A DNA stretch of 64,000 bases from Halonatronomonas betaini (GTDB lineage: Bacteria; Bacillota; Halanaerobiia; Halanaerobiales; Halarsenatibacteraceae), in NCBI RefSeq assembly GCF_015666175.1, contig NZ_JADPIE010000010.1:1-64000 (forward strand), read 5' to 3'. The stretch's first letter is position 1, and every line of letters begins with the position of its first letter. This document shows positions 16,904-25,810 of this stretch, one piece after another. A program made the translations under genes and the position numbers. The notes under the pieces are model-generated. The model saw only the letters and a program-made list of their open reading frames with translations. It searched no databases and was not told where the DNA came from.

Positions 16904-18231
16904 TGGCTGAAAGATTTGTTGGAAAAGGAGTAAATAAAGTTGATGCTCAATCAAAGGTTACTGGTGAAGCCAGATATACTGAAGATTTAGTTAATGAATT
17001 CGATGATCTTCATTATGTCAGGGTATTAAGAGCGCCTCATCCCCATGCTTATCTCCGTTCAATTGATACTTCTGAAGCAGAACAGGTTTCAGGAGTTGTA
17101 GGAGTTTATACAGCAGCTGATTTTCCAGAACTAAATGAATTTGGTTTGATTATTAAAGATCAGCCGGTTTTAGTAAAAGTTGGAGAAAAGATGAGATTTA
17201 TGGGAGATGCACTGGCCTTTGTAGTAGCTGAAAATGATGAGGCAGCTTTAATTGCCAGAGATAAAATCAAAGTGGAGATAGAGGAATTAGAAGTTGTTTC
17301 CAGTGCTCGACAGGCAATTCAGCCAGAATCTCCTGAAGTTCATCAGGATCATTTAATCAAAGTGACCCATTATATAGACGATGATCTAAATCATAGCAAT
17401 ATCATCTGTGACCATTATGTAGAAAAAGGAAATGTTGAAGAAGGTTTTGAAGAAGCAGATCATATATTTGAAAATGAATTTACGACACAGTTCCTGGATC
17501 ATGTTCCACTTCAGGTTGAAAAGGGAATTGCTGAGTATGATTCAGAATCAGAGGAAATAACTATCTGGGCAGCCACCCAGTGGCTACATGATACCCAGGC
17601 AGATATGGCTCAGGCTCTAGGTGTTAGTAAAGATAAGATCAGGATTAAACAGCCAGTAATTGGAGGAGCTTTTGGCAAAAAAGAAGATATTTCTGTTCAT
17701 ATTCATCTTGCCCTGGCAGCAAAAGCAACAGGGAAGCCAGTTGCATTAATTTATAATCGTGAAGAGTCCATGATAGCTCAATCAAAACGACACCCCATGA
17801 TAATAAGACATAAAACTGGAGTTACAGATGATGGCAAATTGACTGCCTGGCAGACAACCTTAATCGGTGATACTGGAGCCTATGCATCCAGTGGAGTAGC
17901 CGTAGTTCACAAAGCATTATATCATTGTACTGGCCCTTATATTGTCCCGAATGTGAGAGGGGTAAGTTATACAGTCTATACCAATAATACTTACTGTGGT
18001 GCTATGAGAGGCTTTGGAGCAACCCAGATGGCCTTTGCCTATGATTCCCAGATGGATATAATTGCTGATGAATTAGGTATGGATCCAGCAGAATTCCGAT
18101 ATAAGAATGCCTATAAACCAGGCTCAACTACTCCAAATCAACAGGAATTGAATGAAAGTGTTAATGTTAGAGAAACTATAGAAAAAGTAAAAGAATTATC
18201 TGGCTGGGAAGGGGCTGATACTGATGCTTAA
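16903..18231 (+). CDS. Mo hydroxylase large subunit, N-terminal half (NdhL-like)
   Basis: 442-aa protein equal to the N-terminal part of a xanthine-dehydrogenase molybdenum subunit: KVDAQSKVTGEARYTED at the start, molybdopterin motif GGAFGKKED, and GAMRGFGATQ near the end. It stops just where an undivided homologue continues. The remainder is encoded by the next gene in the +1 frame, overlapping by 8 bases. The 442+329 aa pair sums to the size of the undivided subunit upstream and resembles the NdhL/NdhM split of nicotinate dehydrogenase. A simple frameshift mutation or sequencing error is possible but less likely, because the second gene has its own ATG and ribosome-binding site. Confidence 0.83.
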   Translation: MAERFVGKGVNKVDAQSKVTGEARYTEDLVNEFDDLHYVRVLRAPHPHAYLRSIDTSEAEQVSGVVGVYTAADFPELNEFGLIIKDQPVLVKVGEKMRFMGDALAFVVAENDEAALIARDKIKVEIEELEVVSSARQAIQPESPEVHQDHLIKVTHYIDDDLNHSNIICDHYVEKGNVEEGFEEADHIFENEFTTQFLDHVPLQVEKGIAEYDSESEEITIWAATQWLHDTQADMAQALGVSKDKIRIKQPVIGGAFGKKEDISVHIHLALAAKATGKPVALIYNREESMIAQSKRHPMIIRHKTGVTDDGKLTAWQTTLIGDTGAYASSGVAVVHKALYHCTGPYIVPNVRGVSYTVYTNNTYCGAMRGFGATQMAFAYDSQMDIIADELGMDPAEFRYKNAYKPGSTTPNQQELNESVNVRETIEKVKELSGWEGADTDA

Positions 18232-19213
18232 AAAAGGCCGTGGTTTAGCAACTATAATGTTTGGCTTCGGTTATGGCGAAGGCTTTCCTGACCATTCAAT
18301 AGCTGAAATTGAATTTACAGAAGATAAGATATTAATCAGAACATCAGCTGCTGATGTTGGTCAGGGAGTTCAAACAGTGGTTACTCAGATTGCAGCAGAA
18401 GTTTTAAAAATAAGTCCTGAGAATTTTGAGATCGTTGAAGGTGATACCCATACAACTCAGAATGCCGGTTCAACTTCAGCAACCAGGCAAACATTTTTTA
18501 CAGGAAATGCAGTTAAAGAAGCCGCTGAAGATCTGCTAGGTAATATTTATCATCATGCAAGTCAAATATTTACCACCAATCATCCTGAAATGGGAGTTAA
18601 GGATGGCAAAGTATATCCCCATGAAGATCCTGGTGAAGAAATGACCTACTGGGAACTGGCAGATAAACTTAAAGAGAAAAATATTGAATTAAAAGGTCGA
18701 GGTACTTTCTTTCCTAAGACATATAAGCCAGACCAGCGTACCGGAGAATCCAAAAAAGTTTATGTTGGTTATACCTTTGTTTCTCAGGTTATAGATCTTT
18801 TTGTTGATACTTTAACAGGTGAAGTTATAGTAGATAAAGTTCATACTGCTTTAGATGTAGGTAAAGCTATTAATCCTCAGGGAGTAGAAGGCCAGATTGA
18901 AGGAGGAACTGTCCAGGGTATTGGAATGGCATTGATGGAAGAGCAGGTAATTGAAAATGGCTTTACAATCAATGCAGATATGAGTCGATATTTGATACCT
19001 ACGACAGTTGATAGCCCTGAATTTCAGTCTGTATTAATAGAAAGAGAGGATACAAAAGGCCCGTATGGAGCTAAAGGTATAGGAGAACCATGCACAATCG
19101 CTGCTGCTCCAGCAGTTGCCAATGCCGTATATGATGCCATAGGTGTTAGGATTAAAGATTTGCCAATAACACCAGAAAAGATAAAAGCAGAACTTGCAAA
19201 ACAAGAAAATTAG
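18224..19213 (+). CDS. Mo hydroxylase medium subunit, C-terminal half (NdhM-like)
   Basis: 329-aa protein equal to the C-terminal part of the xanthine-dehydrogenase molybdenum subunit: GRGLATIMFGFGYGEG, AADVGQGVQTV (molybdopterin contact), NAGSTSATRQT, and GPYGAKGIGEPCTIAAAP with the catalytic glutamate. ATG at 18224 is preceded by AAGGGG (18209-18214, 9-base spacing) and overlaps the L-subunit stop. It would pair with L to build one active site. Substrate may be nicotinate, a purine or another N-heterocycle; the purine surroundings favour a purine. Confidence 0.83.
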   Translation: MLKKGRGLATIMFGFGYGEGFPDHSIAEIEFTEDKILIRTSAADVGQGVQTVVTQIAAEVLKISPENFEIVEGDTHTTQNAGSTSATRQTFFTGNAVKEAAEDLLGNIYHHASQIFTTNHPEMGVKDGKVYPHEDPGEEMTYWELADKLKEKNIELKGRGTFFPKTYKPDQRTGESKKVYVGYTFVSQVIDLFVDTLTGEVIVDKVHTALDVGKAINPQGVEGQIEGGTVQGIGMALMEEQVIENGFTINADMSRYLIPTTVDSPEFQSVLIEREDTKGPYGAKGIGEPCTIAAAPAVANAVYDAIGVRIKDLPITPEKIKAELAKQEN

Positions 19214-19254
19214 AAATTTAATATAATCTTAATCTAATAAGGAGATGATTGTTA

Positions 19255-20352
19255 ATGGTTGATTTAAGTTTAGAACTATTTGGAACCGAATTCAAGAATC
19301 CTGTTATGCCCGCTGCTGGTCCACCAGTCAAGGACGCAAAATTGGCTAAAAAAGCTGCAGACGGAGGTGCAGGTGCAATTGTAACAAAGACGATCTCTGT
19401 AGAAGCTGCCCAGGTGCCAAGACCAAATATGGCATCAATTCGTGGTGGGTTTATGAATACAGAACTCTGGTCAGAAATGGGACCAGACCAGTGGCTGGAT
19501 AATGAATATCCTGAGATAGCTAAACTGGGATTACCGGTAATTGTTGGTCTCGGTTATTCTGCTGAGGAAATAAAAGAGCTGGCAGCAAAGGTTGAACCCT
19601 ATGCTGATGCCCTTGAACTTTCAACTCATTACTTAGGTGATGACCCGACTCCAGTTGTAGAAAGTATCAAAGCCGCTAAAGAGGGAGCGGACCTACCTGT
19701 CTGGGTAAAATTAAGCCCACAGATTGATATTCCAATGTTTGCTAAAGCTGCTGAAGAAGCAGGAGCAGATGGGCTTGTTTTAATTAACTCATTCGGACCA
19801 ACTATTGACTTTGATGTTAAAGATGGTCGTCCATTAATGGGTAGTGCCAATGGGTTTGGCTGGTTATCAGGCCCGGCTATTTTCCCACTGGCATTAAGAG
19901 CAGTCTATCAGGCCGTAACCAGTGTTGATATCCCGGTTATTGGAGTTGGAGGTATTAGCAATGGTATAGATGCAATAAAAATGATAATGATGGGAGCAGA
20001 AGCAGTTCAGGTCTGCACAGCGCCTATCGTTAAAGGTCCTGAAGTCTATGGCAAGATAGTTAAAGAGATGGAAGAGTTTATGGAAGAACATGGCTACTCA
20101 TCCCTTGATGAAATCAGAGGAATGGCTATAGAAGAAATGTATAGTGAAGACAAATTTGAAACAGTAGTTCCAGAAGTTACTGAAGAAAACTGTACAACCT
20201 GTATGCTCTGTATTGAAAGCTGTGTCTATTATGCAATTGAACTAGATGAGTCAGAAGAATTTATAAAAATTGATCCTGAGAAATGTGCAGGTTGTGGTTT
20301 GTGTGTGACTAGGTGTAATTTTGACGCCTTACATTTACCTCCACAACAATAG
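19255..20352 (+). CDS. PreA/dihydroorotate-dehydrogenase-like flavoprotein with ferredoxin domain
   Basis: About 365-aa protein: an FMN-binding TIM barrel of the dihydroorotate/dihydropyrimidine dehydrogenase class (residues about 1-285, with PVIGVGGISNG and VWVKLSP), then a C-terminal domain with two 4Fe-4S motifs (CTTCMLCIESC and CAGCGLCVTRC). This matches PreA, the catalytic subunit of NAD-dependent dihydropyrimidine dehydrogenase, but no PreT partner is nearby. It may reduce or oxidise a purine-ring intermediate with ferredoxin. ATG at 19255 follows AAGGAGATG; the TTG at 19249 is too close to that site. Confidence 0.82.
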   Translation: MVDLSLELFGTEFKNPVMPAAGPPVKDAKLAKKAADGGAGAIVTKTISVEAAQVPRPNMASIRGGFMNTELWSEMGPDQWLDNEYPEIAKLGLPVIVGLGYSAEEIKELAAKVEPYADALELSTHYLGDDPTPVVESIKAAKEGADLPVWVKLSPQIDIPMFAKAAEEAGADGLVLINSFGPTIDFDVKDGRPLMGSANGFGWLSGPAIFPLALRAVYQAVTSVDIPVIGVGGISNGIDAIKMIMMGAEAVQVCTAPIVKGPEVYGKIVKEMEEFMEEHGYSSLDEIRGMAIEEMYSEDKFETVVPEVTEENCTTCMLCIESCVYYAIELDESEEFIKIDPEKCAGCGLCVTRCNFDALHLPPQQ

Positions 20353-20363
20353 GGTTGATTAAA

Positions 20364-22079
20364 GTGAATAAATCGCTATTAAAAGTTGCTAGAGGAGAAG
20401 AGAAAGCCGATCTAGTTTTAAAAAATGGGAAAATAGTTGATTTATATAATTGTGAAATTATTGAAGCTGATTTAGCAATTAGTGCAGGAATAATTGTAGG
20501 TTATGGAGAATATAAAGGCAGAGAAGAAAAAGATTTAGAAGGTCAATATATTCTTCCTGGATTTATTGATGCTCATCTCCATCTTGAAAGTTCTATGGTT
20601 GAGCCGGCAGAATTCTGCCGGCTTGCAATTAATCGCGGGACATTAACTGTTATAGCTGACCCCCATGAAATTGCAAATGTAAGAGGTGTTGATGGGATTA
20701 AATATTTTTTAGATCAGGGCAATCAACTTCCCTGGAATTTCCATCTAATGCTTCCCTCCTGTGTTCCTGCTACTGAAGCAGAAACAACAGGTGCAAATCT
20801 AACAGCTGATGATCTTTATAATTTAATTAATGAGCCAGGTATATTTGGGCTTGGTGAAGTGATGGATTATCCAGGAGTTATAAAGGGAAGCGATATAGTC
20901 TGGGATAAACTAGAAACCTTCAAAGATTATTTTATAGATGGACATGCCCCGGAAGTTGCAGGCAAAGACCTCAATGCCTATCTTTTAGGTGGAATACAGG
21001 CTGATCATGAATGTACAACAGCTAAAGAGGCAAAAGAGAAAGCCGCTCGGGGTATGTATATAATGATCAGGGAAGGCTCAGTTACAAAAGATATGGAAGA
21101 ATTATTACCTGCTGTTAAGGATATTAACCATTCCTCTTTTATGCTGGCTACTGATGATAGACATGCAGATGACCTTCTATTGGAAGGCCAGATAGATCAT
21201 CTCATTAAAAGAGCCATTGAATTAGGTATGGAACCAATCAAAGCATATCGACTTGCTACTTTAAATCCTGCTAAAGCTTTAGGTTTGAATGATAGAGGGG
21301 CTATTAGTCCAGGCAAGAGAGCCGACCTAGTAATACTTCAAAATCTGGAAGAAGTAAAAATATCTGAAGTATATAAAGATGGTGAGCTTATTTCAAAAGA
21401 TTATGAGGCCCTCAACTTCCCGGAGATAAATAAAAATACTGAAATTTATCAGAATGTTATTGATACTGTAAATATTTCAGCAGTTAAACAAGAAGATTTT
21501 TCCTTGCCCCTTGCTAAAACCTATCGAGTTATTGAGATAGTCGAAAACCAGATAATTACAAGGGAGAGACAAATTGAAAGAGAACCTGGTGAAAATCCAG
21601 GAGATTTCTTAAATAGAAATAGTTTAACCAGAGTAGCTGTTATTGAAAGACATAATGCTACAGGAAATATTGGCTTAGGTTTAATTAGTGGCTTAAATAT
21701 TCAAAATGGTGCTATAGCCAGTTCTATAGCCCATGATTCTCATAATATTATTGTAGCAGGTAAAGGCAGAGAAGATATGTTAGTCGCTGTTGAAAGACTT
21801 GAAGAATTATCAGGTGGCCAGGTAGTTGTATCAGATGGTAAAGTAATAGCAGAACTGCCATTACCAGTGGCAGGGTTAATGTCTGATTTATCACTTGAAG
21901 AGGTCTCTAAAAGGTTAAAAACCTTAGATCAAGCAGCAGAAGAAATAGGTATAGATATTAAGAGTCCTTTTATGGTGCTGGCATTTCTGGCATTACCAGT
22001 AATCCCGGATATTAAAATTACTGATAAAGGGTTATATGATGTTAAATCTTCAAAACATATAGATTTAACCTTAAACTAA
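20364..22079 (+). CDS. ade: adenine deaminase
   Basis: About 570-aa adenine deaminase of the amidohydrolase superfamily, converting adenine to hypoxanthine and ammonia. Motifs: FIDAHLHLESSMVEP (HxH), ADPHEIANV, GHAPEV, and ATDDRHADDL; the C-terminal half carries IGLGLISGLNIQNGAIASSIAHDSHN in separate conserved blocks. Length is normal for the AdeC type. GTG at 20364 with AGGG 9 bases upstream is preferred over TTG at 20355, which nearly abuts the previous stop. It feeds adenine into the island's hydroxylases. Confidence 0.93.
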   Translation: MNKSLLKVARGEEKADLVLKNGKIVDLYNCEIIEADLAISAGIIVGYGEYKGREEKDLEGQYILPGFIDAHLHLESSMVEPAEFCRLAINRGTLTVIADPHEIANVRGVDGIKYFLDQGNQLPWNFHLMLPSCVPATEAETTGANLTADDLYNLINEPGIFGLGEVMDYPGVIKGSDIVWDKLETFKDYFIDGHAPEVAGKDLNAYLLGGIQADHECTTAKEAKEKAARGMYIMIREGSVTKDMEELLPAVKDINHSSFMLATDDRHADDLLLEGQIDHLIKRAIELGMEPIKAYRLATLNPAKALGLNDRGAISPGKRADLVILQNLEEVKISEVYKDGELISKDYEALNFPEINKNTEIYQNVIDTVNISAVKQEDFSLPLAKTYRVIEIVENQIITRERQIEREPGENPGDFLNRNSLTRVAVIERHNATGNIGLGLISGLNIQNGAIASSIAHDSHNIIVAGKGREDMLVAVERLEELSGGQVVVSDGKVIAELPLPVAGLMSDLSLEEVSKRLKTLDQAAEEIGIDIKSPFMVLAFLALPVIPDIKITDKGLYDVKSSKHIDLTLN

Positions 22080-22172
22080 ATTATACTAAGGAGGTGTTTT
22101 ACAAAAAAAATATATAATAGTTAATTCTGATTATGTTGGTGTCATAGACAATACAAGGAGGTAATAAAAAAG

Positions 22173-23510
22173 ATGGCAAAAGACAGTCAGGTAGAACCAG
22201 CTAAGGAAGGCTTTTTGAATGATGTCTTTAAATTAAGAGAAAATAACACAAATGTTAAGACAGAAGTTATTGCAGGTATTACTACATTTATGACAATGGC
22301 CTATATTATATTTGTTAACCCTTCAATTTTAAGTGATGCAGGAATGCCATTTGAAGGTGTATTTATTGCAACTATTGCCGGTATAATACTCGGTACACTG
22401 GCAATGGCAATCTTAACTAACTATCCATTTGCTCTGGCTTCAGGAATGGGTCTAAATGCATTCTTTGCTTATACAGTTGTAATAGGTATGGACGTTGCCT
22501 GGCAGGTAGCGCTTGGTATTATATTCTTTGAAGGATTATTATTTATTGCTTTAAGTGTTACCCCGGTCCGAGAAATGATTGTAAATTCAATTCCTATGTG
22601 CTTAAAAACCGGTATTTCAACAGGTATTGGCCTCTTTATTGCATTTATAGGATTCCAGAATGCAGAATTAGTAGTAGGTTATGACGCTACATTAGTAACT
22701 ATTGGTGAAGTTCTTTCAGGACCAGGTTTAGTAGCTATGGTGGGACTTGTATTTTCTGGTATTTTATATGCCCTTAAAATCAAAGGTGCTTTGCTCTGGG
22801 GTATCTTAGGTGCAACTTTATTTGGCTTTATAAATGGAGTAACACCAATGCCGGATGGAATTATAGAATTCCCAACATTTGCTGCCTGGAATGAAGTTTT
22901 ATTTGAATTAGAATTTGCTGCTGTTTTTGACTTTGGTCTAATTGCTGTTATTCTTTCATTCCTGTTTGTTGATCTCTTTGATACAGCAGGAACCCTTGTA
23001 GGTGTCAGTCAGCAAGCTGGTTATCTTGATGAAAATGGAGACCTTCCAAAAGCAAGCAGAGCCTTACTGGCAGATGCTATTGGTACCACCGGTGGAGCTC
23101 TATTTGGTACCAGTACAGTTACCACATATGTAGAATCAGCTTCAGGTGTAGCTGAAGGTGGTAGGACCGGTTTAACAGGTGTAGTAGTATCATTCTTATT
23201 CTTCCTGTCATTATTCTTTATGCCTATAGTTGGAATTGTACCAGCAGCAGCTACTTCACCAGCCTTAATTATTGTTGGTACCATGATGATGACAAATATA
23301 ACTAAATTAGACTGGGATGATTATACAGAGATCCTGCCAGCATTTATGACAATGGTAGTTATGCCATTTACTTATTCAATTGCTGACGGTATTGCTGTTG
23401 GATTTATTGTCTATCCATTGATCAAATTATTTACCGGCCAGGGCGAGGATGTCCACTGGCTTGTATACGTTCTTGGTGTAGTCTTTGTTGCCTACTTTGT
23501 ATTCCTATAA
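22173..23510 (+). CDS. AzgA-type purine permease (adenine/guanine/hypoxanthine)
   Basis: 445-aa polytopic membrane protein of the AzgA/PbuG/PbuO branch of NCS2 transporters. Diagnostic segments are EVIAGITTFMTMAYI at the N-terminus, FALASGMGLNAFFAY and LFVDLFDTAGTLVGV, with TSTVTTYVESASGVAEGGRTG in the substrate region. It imports purine bases with protons. Its position directly after adenine deaminase suggests adenine or hypoxanthine uptake. AAGGAGGT precedes ATG. A second, orphan AAGGAGGTG sits about 80 bases upstream with no gene attached. A terminator follows. Confidence 0.92.
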   Translation: MAKDSQVEPAKEGFLNDVFKLRENNTNVKTEVIAGITTFMTMAYIIFVNPSILSDAGMPFEGVFIATIAGIILGTLAMAILTNYPFALASGMGLNAFFAYTVVIGMDVAWQVALGIIFFEGLLFIALSVTPVREMIVNSIPMCLKTGISTGIGLFIAFIGFQNAELVVGYDATLVTIGEVLSGPGLVAMVGLVFSGILYALKIKGALLWGILGATLFGFINGVTPMPDGIIEFPTFAAWNEVLFELEFAAVFDFGLIAVILSFLFVDLFDTAGTLVGVSQQAGYLDENGDLPKASRALLADAIGTTGGALFGTSTVTTYVESASGVAEGGRTGLTGVVVSFLFFLSLFFMPIVGIVPAAATSPALIIVGTMMMTNITKLDWDDYTEILPAFMTMVVMPFTYSIADGIAVGFIVYPLIKLFTGQGEDVHWLVYVLGVVFVAYFVFL

Positions 23511-23537
23511 TAGCAAAATATTGAATAATGATAAAAG

Positions 23538-23562
23538 GAGCGGGGATTCCCCCGCTCTTTCG
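23538..23562 (+). terminator. terminator at the end of the purine island
   Basis: GAGCGGGG (23538-23545) pairs perfectly with CCCCGCTC (23550-23557) around a 4-base loop. A short T-rich tract (TTTCGTTT) follows and A-rich sequence precedes, as in a Rho-independent terminator. Confidence 0.8.
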
Positions 23563-23575
23563 TTTATATGAACGC

Positions 23576-23604
23576 TTGTAAGTTAAGCTGACATAGAATA
23601 TAAT
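23576..23604 (+). promoter_or_regulatory. sigma-A-type promoter for the decarboxylase operon
   Basis: TTGTAA (-35, four of six matches) and TATAAT (-10, perfect) are separated by exactly 17 bases. It lies after the purine-island terminator and about 210 bases upstream of the start of mmdA, leaving a long leader. Confidence 0.6.
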
Positions 23605-23650
23605 AAAAGAGAAAGTCGATATATTTGGATACATATTCAAAGGGACCTGG

Positions 23651-23683
23651 CGGTTACCCGACGGTTACCAAGCGGTATCTTTG
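23651..23683. repeat. three 11-bp direct repeats in the decarboxylase leader
   Basis: CGGTTACC at 23651 and 23662, and a degenerate CGGTATC at 23673, recur with exact 11-base spacing, one helical turn. They lie downstream of the predicted promoter in the 305-base gap between the purine permease and mmdA. An operator with direct repeats is possible. The rest of the gap is A+T-rich without recognisable genes. Confidence 0.55.
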
Positions 23684-23815
23684 AGCAAATTTCACAAAGT
23701 ATTTTTAGATACCATTTATAAAAATTTAATAGCTATTTATAAAGGGAACTGGCAAATAATCTAGAATAAAAATTATATGGTAAGTAATATTATTATTAAA
23801 CGAGGAGGGTATATT

Positions 23816-25360
23816 TTGGACGATAAATTCAAAGAGCTTAAAGAAAAGCGAGAAAAGATTAAATTAGGCGGCGGTCAGAAGAGAATTGACAAGCAGCATG
23901 ATAAAGGAAAATATACTGCCAGAGAGCGGATCGATATGCTTCTAGATGATGGCAGTTTTCAGGAAATTGGAATGTTTGTTAAACATAGAGTAGGCGATCT
24001 TGGCCTTGATGAAAAAGAGATACCAGGTGAAGGTGTCGTTACTGGTAGAGGAACAATTAATGGTAGAAACATCTTCGTCTTCGCCCAGGATTTTACAGCC
24101 ATGGGCGGCTCATTAGGAGAGATGCATGCCAAAAAAATCTGGAAGATTATGGACCTGGCTGAAAAGGCAGGAGCACCACTAATCGGCCTTAACGATTCAG
24201 GAGGAGCCAGAATCCAGGAGGGAGTTCATTCCTTAAGCGGTTATGGTGGAATATTTTATAGAAACTCCCGTAATTCAGGAGTGATTCCTCAATTATCAGT
24301 TATTCTTGGTCCCTGTGCCGGAGGTGCAGTCTATTCACCTGCACTAACAGACTTCATCTTCATGGTAGATAAAACCAGTAAAATGTTTATTACCGGCCCT
24401 CAGGTTATTAAATCTGTTACCGGGGAAGAAGTATCTGCGGAAGACCTCGGCGGTGGCATGGCTCACAACCAGTTCAGCGGGGTAGCACATTTCCTCGATG
24501 ATAATGAAGATGCCTGCTTTGATAGAATCAAAAAATTATTGTCATTTATTCCAGACAATAATATGCAGTCACCTCCATTTAAAGAAACCTCAGATCCCCT
24601 TGATAGAACTGAGGAAGTACTAAGAACTACTGTACCAGAATCACCAAATAAAGCCTATGATATAAGAGATGTTATAGAACTAGTAGTTGATGATAAAGAT
24701 TTCTTAGAAGTCCAACCTTATTTTGCAGCCAATGTTGTTGTTGGTTTTGCCAGATTAGGTGGCCATAGTGTTGGAATCATAGCCAATCAGCCAAAAGTAA
24801 AAGCAGGCTGCCTTGATATTGATTCCTCAGATAAAGCGGCTCGTTTCATCCGTTTCTGTGATTCGTTTAATATTCCACTACTAACTTTAACTGATGTCCC
24901 TGGTTATCTACCTGGGGTAGAACAGGAGCATGGTGGAGTCATCAGACATGGGGCAAAGCTATTATACTCTTATAGTGAAGCGACAGTACCTAAATTAAAT
25001 GTCATATTAAGAAAAGCATATGGCGGTGCCTATATAGCTATGAGTAGTAGCCATCTAGGAGGAGATTACGTCTTTGCCTGGCCACAGGCTGAAATAGCAG
25101 TTATGGGTCCACAGGGAGCAGCCAATATCATCTATCGTAAAGAGATTAAAAATGCCGACAACCCAGAAGAAGTCAGACAGGAAAAGATAGATGAATATAG
25201 AGAAAGCTTTGCCAATCCGTATCAGGCTGCAGCCCAGGGTTTTGTTGATGATGTAATCTTGCCTGAAAATACAAGGCCAGAACTTATCCGGGCATTAGAA
25301 TCAATCAAAGAGAAAAAAGATGAATTACCAGATAAAAAACATGGTAATTTTCCTGTATAA
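23816..25360 (+). CDS. mmdA: methylmalonyl-CoA decarboxylase alpha (carboxyltransferase) subunit
   Basis: About 515-aa carboxyltransferase of the acyl-CoA carboxylase/biotin-dependent decarboxylase family, which moves the carboxyl group from an acyl-CoA to biotin. Conserved blocks: NDSGGARIQEGVHSLSGYGGIF, GPCAGGAVYSPALTDF and GGAYIAMSS with DYVFAWPQAEIAVMGPQGA. Its length fits methylmalonyl-CoA decarboxylase rather than the larger glutaconyl-CoA enzyme. TTG at 23816 with AGGAGGG six bases upstream is chosen over ATG at 23777, which lacks such a site. Gamma/delta, biotin and membrane subunits follow, giving a complete Na+-pumping decarboxylase. Confidence 0.88.
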   Translation: MDDKFKELKEKREKIKLGGGQKRIDKQHDKGKYTARERIDMLLDDGSFQEIGMFVKHRVGDLGLDEKEIPGEGVVTGRGTINGRNIFVFAQDFTAMGGSLGEMHAKKIWKIMDLAEKAGAPLIGLNDSGGARIQEGVHSLSGYGGIFYRNSRNSGVIPQLSVILGPCAGGAVYSPALTDFIFMVDKTSKMFITGPQVIKSVTGEEVSAEDLGGGMAHNQFSGVAHFLDDNEDACFDRIKKLLSFIPDNNMQSPPFKETSDPLDRTEEVLRTTVPESPNKAYDIRDVIELVVDDKDFLEVQPYFAANVVVGFARLGGHSVGIIANQPKVKAGCLDIDSSDKAARFIRFCDSFNIPLLTLTDVPGYLPGVEQEHGGVIRHGAKLLYSYSEATVPKLNVILRKAYGGAYIAMSSSHLGGDYVFAWPQAEIAVMGPQGAANIIYRKEIKNADNPEEVRQEKIDEYRESFANPYQAAAQGFVDDVILPENTRPELIRALESIKEKKDELPDKKHGNFPV

Positions 25361-25389
25361 ATATTTTCAAGAATTGAAAGGGGGAGAAT

Positions 25390-25788
25390 ATGTCACCTCT
25401 AGAATTAATTAGAGATGCAGAAACTCTGGCAGAAATGACTTTAGGTGAAACTCTGGTTGCTGGAGTTCAGATAGCATTGGTTGGTATGATTGTTGTCTTT
25501 AGTATCTTATTTTTATTAATGGTTTCAATTAAAATAATGGAAAGGCTGGTTAATGGAAATGATTCAGATAGACCTACTAAAAAGGCTAAACCAGATCCAG
25601 ATAAAGACCCAGGGGGAAAACCTAAACCTGAACAGGATTCATTAGATCCAGAAATTCTGGCAGTAATAACAGCTTCAATTCAAAGCTTTTACGGTCCAGA
25701 TAAAAAGTTTAAGATTTTAAGAGTTAAAGACCATCAAGAAAATATTTCAGCCTGGGGCCAGCAGGCCAGAGGCGGTAGAAAGAAATAA
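25390..25788 (+). CDS. OadG/MmdD-like small membrane subunit
   Basis: 132-aa protein with one membrane segment (residues about 25-50: VGMIVVFSILFLLMVSI), a highly charged, proline-rich linker (about 58-80) and a C-terminal basic segment ending in an R/K-rich tail. This is the layout of the OadG/MmdD delta subunit of sodium-pump decarboxylases, which helps assemble carboxyltransferase and membrane parts. Its place between MmdA and the biotin carrier supports the call; sequence conservation in this family is low. Confidence 0.8.
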   Translation: MSPLELIRDAETLAEMTLGETLVAGVQIALVGMIVVFSILFLLMVSIKIMERLVNGNDSDRPTKKAKPDPDKDPGGKPKPEQDSLDPEILAVITASIQSFYGPDKKFKILRVKDHQENISAWGQQARGGRKK

Positions 25789-25810
25789 TTATTGAGGAGG
25801 AAATATCTTA

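Noticed and set aside
18224-18236. Programmed ribosomal frameshift at the A-run joining the two halves of the Mo hydroxylase
   Set aside because: The second gene has its own ATG and Shine-Dalgarno-like AAGGGG, and separate L and M subunits are known in nicotinate dehydrogenase. A split gene explains the data better; the frameshift option was kept only as a check.
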